A stretch of 64,000 bases of DNA, taken from contig JASJOS010000005.1 in assembly GCA_030068525.1 (NCBI GenBank), positions 1-64,000 of the forward strand, written 5' to 3'. Origin of the DNA: Xanthocytophaga flava (GTDB taxonomy: Bacteria; Bacteroidota; Bacteroidia; Cytophagales; 172606-1). Shown piece by piece: positions 59,581 through 64,000 of this stretch. The position numbers and the translations under genes were made by a program. Position 1 is the stretch's first letter, and each line of letters starts with the position of its first letter. Below the pieces are notes generated by a model that saw only the letters and a list, made by a program, of their open reading frames with translations, did no database searches and was not told the DNA's origin.

Positions 59581-60342
59581 CTAAAATGATTTGATAATAT
59601 CGAGAAAATCACGTGATTTTAAGGAAGCACCTCCAATAAGGCCACCATCAACATCAGACTGTCCGAATAATTCGCGTGCATTACCTGGATTGGCACTGCC
59701 CCCATACAGTATAGAAGTTGCATCTGCGACAGCTGCACCATACTTTGAGGCAATATGTGCACGTAGTTTGGCATGCATTTCCTGAGCCTGGTCAGAAGTA
59801 GCAGTCTTACCTGTTCCAATAGCCCAGATAGGTTCATAGGCGATTACTACGTTTGCAAACTGCTCAGGTGTCAGATGGAACAGACTTTCTGTCAATTGAC
59901 TACATACTAAATCAAAATGAATTCCCTGCTCACGTTGCTCCAGCGTTTCCCCACAACAGAAGATTGGCTTCATTCCGTTTTCCAAGACAATATTTACTTT
60001 GTCCTTAAGCAATTCGTTTGATTCTCCAAAATATTGTCTTCTTTCGCTATGTCCCAAAATAACATATTGTGTACCCACAGATTGCAACATAGCAGCTGAA
60101 ATTTCTCCTGTAAATGCGCCAGAAGCTTTCTGATGACAATTTTGAGCGCCTAAAGAGATATTAGACTGAGTTTCCAGAAGCTTCCCTACAGACGTCAGGT
60201 ATACAAATGGTACACATACTACCACCTGTACATCACCTCTTACTTCATCACGAACCATGTTTACTATTTCGGATGTAAGAGCCAACGCCTCATCACGGGT
60301 TTTATTCATTTTCCAGTTTCCAGCTACAATCTTTTGTCGCAT
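59581..60342 (-). CDS. tpiA: Triose-phosphate isomerase
   Basis: 253 residues from ATG 60342; the earlier ATG at 60405 would add 21 residues before the canonical RQKIVAGNWKMN start. Catalytic residues are present: Lys in GNWKMN, His in ILGHSERRQYFGE, Glu in AYEPIWAIGTGKTAT (closing loop included) and the phosphate loop GLIGGASLK. Interconverts dihydroxyacetone phosphate and glyceraldehyde 3-phosphate in glycolysis. Single gene, convergent with the ytxH-type gene. Confidence 0.98.
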   Translation of the reverse strand: MRQKIVAGNWKMNKTRDEALALTSEIVNMVRDEVRGDVQVVVCVPFVYLTSVGKLLETQSNISLGAQNCHQKASGAFTGEISAAMLQSVGTQYVILGHSERRQYFGESNELLKDKVNIVLENGMKPIFCCGETLEQREQGIHFDLVCSQLTESLFHLTPEQFANVVIAYEPIWAIGTGKTATSDQAQEMHAKLRAHIASKYGAAVADATSILYGGSANPGNARELFGQSDVDGGLIGGASLKSRDFLDIIKSF

Positions 60343-60562
60343 ATTTTTAATTCTGAATGAGTGAACGATAAAATTAAGTTGGACAAATATAAATGCTTTT
60401 CCCAAATCTTATCCAACTGAAAAGTCTTTGGCTGGAAAAAGATACTATTTTTGTTCTCCTGATAGTTACCCTATCCAGCTTATCGTTTAAAGCCTCTTTA
60501 CACTTTACAGTAAAATCAATAACCTGTTTCAAAACATTCAAACAAACTAAATCTTGCAATCC

Positions 60563-62470
60563 ATGAAGAAAAAGCTGTATGCATTTCTCTTTTTCGCTTT
60601 TTTAGGTCTGTTTTTCACAGACACTTTTGCGCAAACTGCCGATACGGCCTTTGTTCGCAACAATTACCAGAAGTATGAATATCAGATACCCATGCGGGAT
60701 GGTATCAAGTTATTTACCATTGTATATGTCCCCAAAGATGCATCTGATAAAAACAAGTATCCAATGATTATGCAGCGGACCTGCTATTCAGTAGCACCTT
60801 ACGGCCCAAATGCATACTCGCGACATATCAGTCCGTCTGATGTCATGATGCGGGAGAAATACATTGTTGTGTATCAGGATGTACGCGGACGCTATATGAG
60901 TGAAGGCACCTGGACCAATATGACACCTCATCATGAAAAGAAAGATCCTAAGAAGGATAAATCCATTGATGAAGCATCGGATACCTATGACACCATTGAC
61001 TGGCTACTGAAAAATGTCAAATACAACAATGGTCGTGTAGGTCAGTGGGGGATTTCCTATCCGGGATTTTATACCATCGCAGGGGCATTGGCTCAACATC
61101 CGGCGCTGAAGGCATCCTCTCCTCAGGCTCCGGTATCAGACTTCTATTTTGATGACTTTCATCACAATGGTGCCTTCACAGAAGAATACTTCCTGACATA
61201 CCCGCTGTTTGGCATTCAGCATCCTGCTCCTACTTCTAAAGACTGGTTTGCGGATAAAATGATTGCGCCTATTGGTGCCCGTGATGGATATGATTACTAT
61301 ATGAAACTAGGCCCACTCAAAAACGGAAACAAATATTATGCAGACAACTTCTTCTGGCAGGAAACAGTAGAGCATCCCAACTATGATGAGTTCTGGCAAA
61401 AACGGAGTATTGTACCTCACCTCAAAAACGTAAAACATGCCGTATTAACGGTAGGTGGCTGGTTTGATGCAGAAGATCTGTATGGCCCTCTGACAATCTA
61501 TAAAACACTGGAGAAAAACAATCCGGGAATCTTCAACATGATTACAATGGGACCGTTTGGGCATGGTCGCTGGTCACGTGAGACTGGGCATACCCTGCAT
61601 GGTGATATCTATTTTGGAGATAGTGTGGCAACCTTTTATCAACGTGAAATCGAAGGTAAGTTCTTCCACCACTTTCTGAAAGACAAAGGAGATGGAAAGG
61701 TTGATTTGCCTGAAGCATGGCTTTTTGACACAGGTACTAAAGAATATAAGAAGTTTGATAAATATCCTTCACCTGCAGCAAAGAAAACAACCTTTTATTT
61801 CCAGGCCAATGGCAAACTTGCTACGTCTGAACCTAGTGAAAGCCAATCTTTTTCAGAATATATCTCAGATCCAATGAAACCTGTTCCATCCAGTGAAGAA
61901 GAGGCTGAAATGTTTGGGTTTACTCCATTCAAATACATGTCCGGAGATCAGCGTTTTGCAGCTTCCCGTCCAGACGTGCTTGTCTTCCAGACGGATGTGC
62001 TGGATCAGGATATAACACTGGGAGGAGAAATTATGGCGAAGCTTAAGATTAGCACTACAGGTTCAGATGCGGACTTCTTTGTAAAGCTGGTTGACGTGTA
62101 TCCAGACAACGAACCCAATCATAAGTACATGCCCAACAAAAATGTAATGCTTGCCAGCTACCAGCAAATGGTACGCAGCGAAATTATGCGGGCACGTTTT
62201 CGAAATAGCTTCTCTAAACCAGAACCTCTGACTCCAGGTCAGGTTACGGAAGTAAACTTCCGGTTACAGGATGTATTGCACACTTTCAAAAAGGGACATC
62301 GTATTATGATTCAGGTACAGAGTTCATGTTTCCCTGTATTTGACCGGAACCCTCAGAAATATGTGGAAAATATCTATAAAGCCAATGAGGAAGATTTTAT
62401 AAAAGCTACTCAGCGAGTATATCATCAGAAAGGCAATGCCAGTGTGATTGAGGCAGATGTTCTGAACTGA
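60563..62470 (+). CDS. CocE/NonD-type hydrolase (S15 family), exported
   Basis: 635 residues from ATG 60563 (a TTG three codons earlier is possible). Signal peptide KKKLYAFLFFAFLGLFFTDTFAQ. An alpha/beta hydrolase domain follows: MRDGIKLFTIVYVPKD, YQDVRGRYMSEG, the nucleophile elbow GISYPGF (Ser about residue 169), GGWFDAEDLYGP with the Asp and GPFGHGRWS with the His. The C-terminal jelly-roll is typical of the X-Pro dipeptidyl-peptidase/CocE class (about 430-635; DFFVKLVDVYPDNEPNHKYM). Family members cleave acyl esters or N-terminal dipeptides; here the substrate is unknown. Likely periplasmic. Transcribed alone. Confidence 0.93.
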   Translation: MKKKLYAFLFFAFLGLFFTDTFAQTADTAFVRNNYQKYEYQIPMRDGIKLFTIVYVPKDASDKNKYPMIMQRTCYSVAPYGPNAYSRHISPSDVMMREKYIVVYQDVRGRYMSEGTWTNMTPHHEKKDPKKDKSIDEASDTYDTIDWLLKNVKYNNGRVGQWGISYPGFYTIAGALAQHPALKASSPQAPVSDFYFDDFHHNGAFTEEYFLTYPLFGIQHPAPTSKDWFADKMIAPIGARDGYDYYMKLGPLKNGNKYYADNFFWQETVEHPNYDEFWQKRSIVPHLKNVKHAVLTVGGWFDAEDLYGPLTIYKTLEKNNPGIFNMITMGPFGHGRWSRETGHTLHGDIYFGDSVATFYQREIEGKFFHHFLKDKGDGKVDLPEAWLFDTGTKEYKKFDKYPSPAAKKTTFYFQANGKLATSEPSESQSFSEYISDPMKPVPSSEEEAEMFGFTPFKYMSGDQRFAASRPDVLVFQTDVLDQDITLGGEIMAKLKISTTGSDADFFVKLVDVYPDNEPNHKYMPNKNVMLASYQQMVRSEIMRARFRNSFSKPEPLTPGQVTEVNFRLQDVLHTFKKGHRIMIQVQSSCFPVFDRNPQKYVENIYKANEEDFIKATQRVYHQKGNASVIEADVLN

Positions 62471-62493
62471 GAATAGATTGTCTTGAATTACTG

Positions 62494-62546
62494 CACCCCT
62501 GTCTCTGTATAGCAATGAAAGCTACAGTGACAGGGGTGTTTGTTTA
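62494..62546. terminator. Terminator between the CocE hydrolase and histidine kinase genes
   Basis: A 16-bp stem (62494-62509 with 62523-62538, one mismatch) around a 13-base loop, followed by TTTGTTTAT; shared by two convergent genes. Confidence 0.88.
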
Positions 62547-62551
62547 TACAT

Positions 62552-63826
62552 TTATTTTCCGTTGGGAATCTCTACGATAAACTCTGTAAAATGTCCGGGT
62601 ACAGACGATACACGGATATCCCCACCCATTCGGATAGCGGATTCTCTGGCAATATATAACCCTAATCCTGATCCTGGCAGCGAATGGCTAGCCCGGTAAA
62701 ACATATCGAAAATATGAGTAAGATGCTCTTTCGCAATGCCAATGCCATTGTCTTTTACTTTAATGATCGCCTGATCAGAAGAGACATTGCACGTTATATT
62801 AATCCAGGGAGAAGATTCCTGTGGATTTCTGTAGCGAAACGCATTGGAAATTATATTATTAAGAATAACCCGCAGTCTGTAACGGTCAGTTATAAAGTCT
62901 GAATGCTGAACGATTGCATTGGAAACATCTATCTGGGTAGCCCCATCCATAAACTGATATTGCTGAATCGCATCATTAATTTCTTCTTCCAGAAAAATAA
63001 TATCTTTCTTTATTTCAAACTGGGCATTGCGTGAATAATCCAGAATATCTCCGATAAAAGCATCCAGACGCAACAGATTTCGTTCCATGATCTGGTTGTA
63101 GTCTCTCATCTCATTCATATCTTCTTCATCCTTCATCAATTCTACCAGTCCCAATGCAGAAGCAACCGGAGCTTTCAAATCATGGCTGATGCTATATACA
63201 AACCGATCCAGTTCCTGATTAATCCGTAATAGATCGCCATTGATAACACGTTGTTGTGCCTCTGACTTTTGCAATTGCCTTTCACTGTTCAGGTTTGATA
63301 CAACGATCTCGTAAACAAAGAATTGACACAAAGTAATAACCAATACCAAACTGATAGCCCGAAAAACCATCTGATCTCCAGGAAGAATAATAGGTGTAAC
63401 AAAGTCTGTATCTACGAATGTAAGAATCAATACAAAAACTGTTGGATGTATAATGTGGATAACAAGCTGTAAGGTATTTCGGTAATTGATGAAGAAGGGA
63501 ACGGCAAATATGAGCGGAAAAAAATACAGAAAAGAAAAAGCAGGAGAACCCAGTAAGAGTGAATATAAAAATAACAGAACGCTGATAGAAAACAGAATAA
63601 AGTTACCTGCTGTGGTAACATATCCACGCAGATTTATATAGATACCTACCCCAAAACAGATAGTCATAGCTGCCATCAACACCGCTACTTTCCATATTCC
63701 AACATAAACCGCTGGAATAACAGAAAATAGAAGTATGCTAAAGCATACCCAGGAAACAGTATTAATAAACTGCTTTCTCCTCTCCTTCCGTGTCGTCTTG
63801 TATTGCCCTTCTAAAAAGAACTCCAT
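62552..63826 (-). CDS. Membrane sensor histidine kinase
   Basis: 424 residues. The first 190 hold about six membrane helices (residues 25-185), a 7TM-like or MASE-type sensor of unknown ligand. A short coiled coil leads to the dimerisation domain with the phospho-accepting His in YSISHDLKAPV (about residue 215). The ATPase domain has N box NNIISNAF, G1 DNGIGI, the F box IFDMFYRA and G2 GSGLGLYI. There is no receiver domain and no response-regulator gene next to it, so it is an orphan kinase of the HWE/HisKA_2-independent ordinary HisKA type. Single gene; the 174 bases up to the window end hold only its upstream region. Confidence 0.93.
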   Translation of the reverse strand: MEFFLEGQYKTTRKERRKQFINTVSWVCFSILLFSVIPAVYVGIWKVAVLMAAMTICFGVGIYINLRGYVTTAGNFILFSISVLLFLYSLLLGSPAFSFLYFFPLIFAVPFFINYRNTLQLVIHIIHPTVFVLILTFVDTDFVTPIILPGDQMVFRAISLVLVITLCQFFVYEIVVSNLNSERQLQKSEAQQRVINGDLLRINQELDRFVYSISHDLKAPVASALGLVELMKDEEDMNEMRDYNQIMERNLLRLDAFIGDILDYSRNAQFEIKKDIIFLEEEINDAIQQYQFMDGATQIDVSNAIVQHSDFITDRYRLRVILNNIISNAFRYRNPQESSPWINITCNVSSDQAIIKVKDNGIGIAKEHLTHIFDMFYRASHSLPGSGLGLYIARESAIRMGGDIRVSSVPGHFTEFIVEIPNGK

Positions 63827-64000
63827 GGCCTTAATATAGGATGGACCATAACCCTATACTAACAAATTTACTCTGTATTCTATCTATGAGGCAAGTACCA
63901 AATTTCATTTGTATATCACAGGTAGGTTTTTGAGTAAAAACACATATAGTCTAGAAAGAATGCCCTACTAAAAAAATCCAAATTCAAGACAAAGACCTGA
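63827..64000. other. Region upstream of the histidine kinase gene (window edge)
   Basis: No gene or clear promoter element recognised in these 174 bases. Confidence 0.4.

Overview
The window looks like the chromosome of a gliding or surface-living Bacteroidota bacterium, most likely of the order Cytophagales. Several things point there: a gliding-motility/type IX secretion (T9SS) C-terminal sorting domain at the left edge; two large PorE-like OmpA proteins; lineage-typical families (DUF6089 barrel, fused E1 alpha/beta, PspC-GIN fusion, DUF4175, BatA N-terminal domain); Bacteroidota-type -7 promoter elements (TAnnTTTG) upstream of several genes; and an almost general lack of Shine-Dalgarno sequences. 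The placement below order level is inference. I saw no rRNA, tRNA, CRISPR array, prophage or transposase gene.

Layout. 1-3.8 kb: end of a T9SS cargo protein, fabD, and a FlaA1/CapD-type nucleotide-sugar dehydratase. 3.8-14.9 kb (minus): an apparent eight-gene operon tldD-tldE-DUF4159-MoxR-DUF58-BatA-DUF4175-membrane protein. 15.4-18.6 kb (plus): a second, inverted tldD-tldE pair. 18.6-22.6 kb: a PH-domain protein, a GAF sensor without an output domain and an unrecognised exported protein. 22.7-29.4 kb: an envelope sugar module (sugar dehydrogenase with PKD, cytochrome c and CBM-like parts; TIM-barrel isomerase; two ThuA proteins) built around a divergent Nudix-type regulator, with a striking inverted repeat in the shared promoter region. 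29.5-40.1 kb: metabolic and maintenance genes (fused E1 dehydrogenase, M16 peptidase, acyl-CoA thioesterase, DUF6089 barrel, pcm, PspC/GIN plus PadR regulator, WYL regulator, DUF2721). 40.4-44.7 kb: MarR regulator with a likely autoregulatory operator, then a beta-oxidation pair. 44.7-51.3 kb: M28 peptidase, an Lgt-like membrane protein without the usual His, a lipoprotein, a radical SAM protein resembling the MJ0619/Tes family with a small membrane protein behind it, then an AHSA1 and AraC pair. 51.6-57.4 kb: TonB-C protein, engB and two tandem PorE-like proteins. 57.4-64 kb: a non-coding inverted-repeat element, a sugar-kinase-like gene, YtxH protein, tpiA, CocE-type hydrolase and a membrane histidine kinase.

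The most interesting items are: (1) the inverted duplication of tldD/tldE with a 159-bp tract identical between copies while flanking DNA has diverged, suggesting gene conversion; (2) Tat-type signals on both TldD proteins while the TldE partners have none, next to a MoxR/VWA-type operon; (3) the Lgt-like plus Tes-like radical SAM neighbourhood, a candidate lipid-modifying system; (4) the Nudix-regulated sugar module and its operator; and (5) the 57.5-57.9 kb inverted-repeat element. All functional calls rest on reading motifs by eye; no database search was possible.
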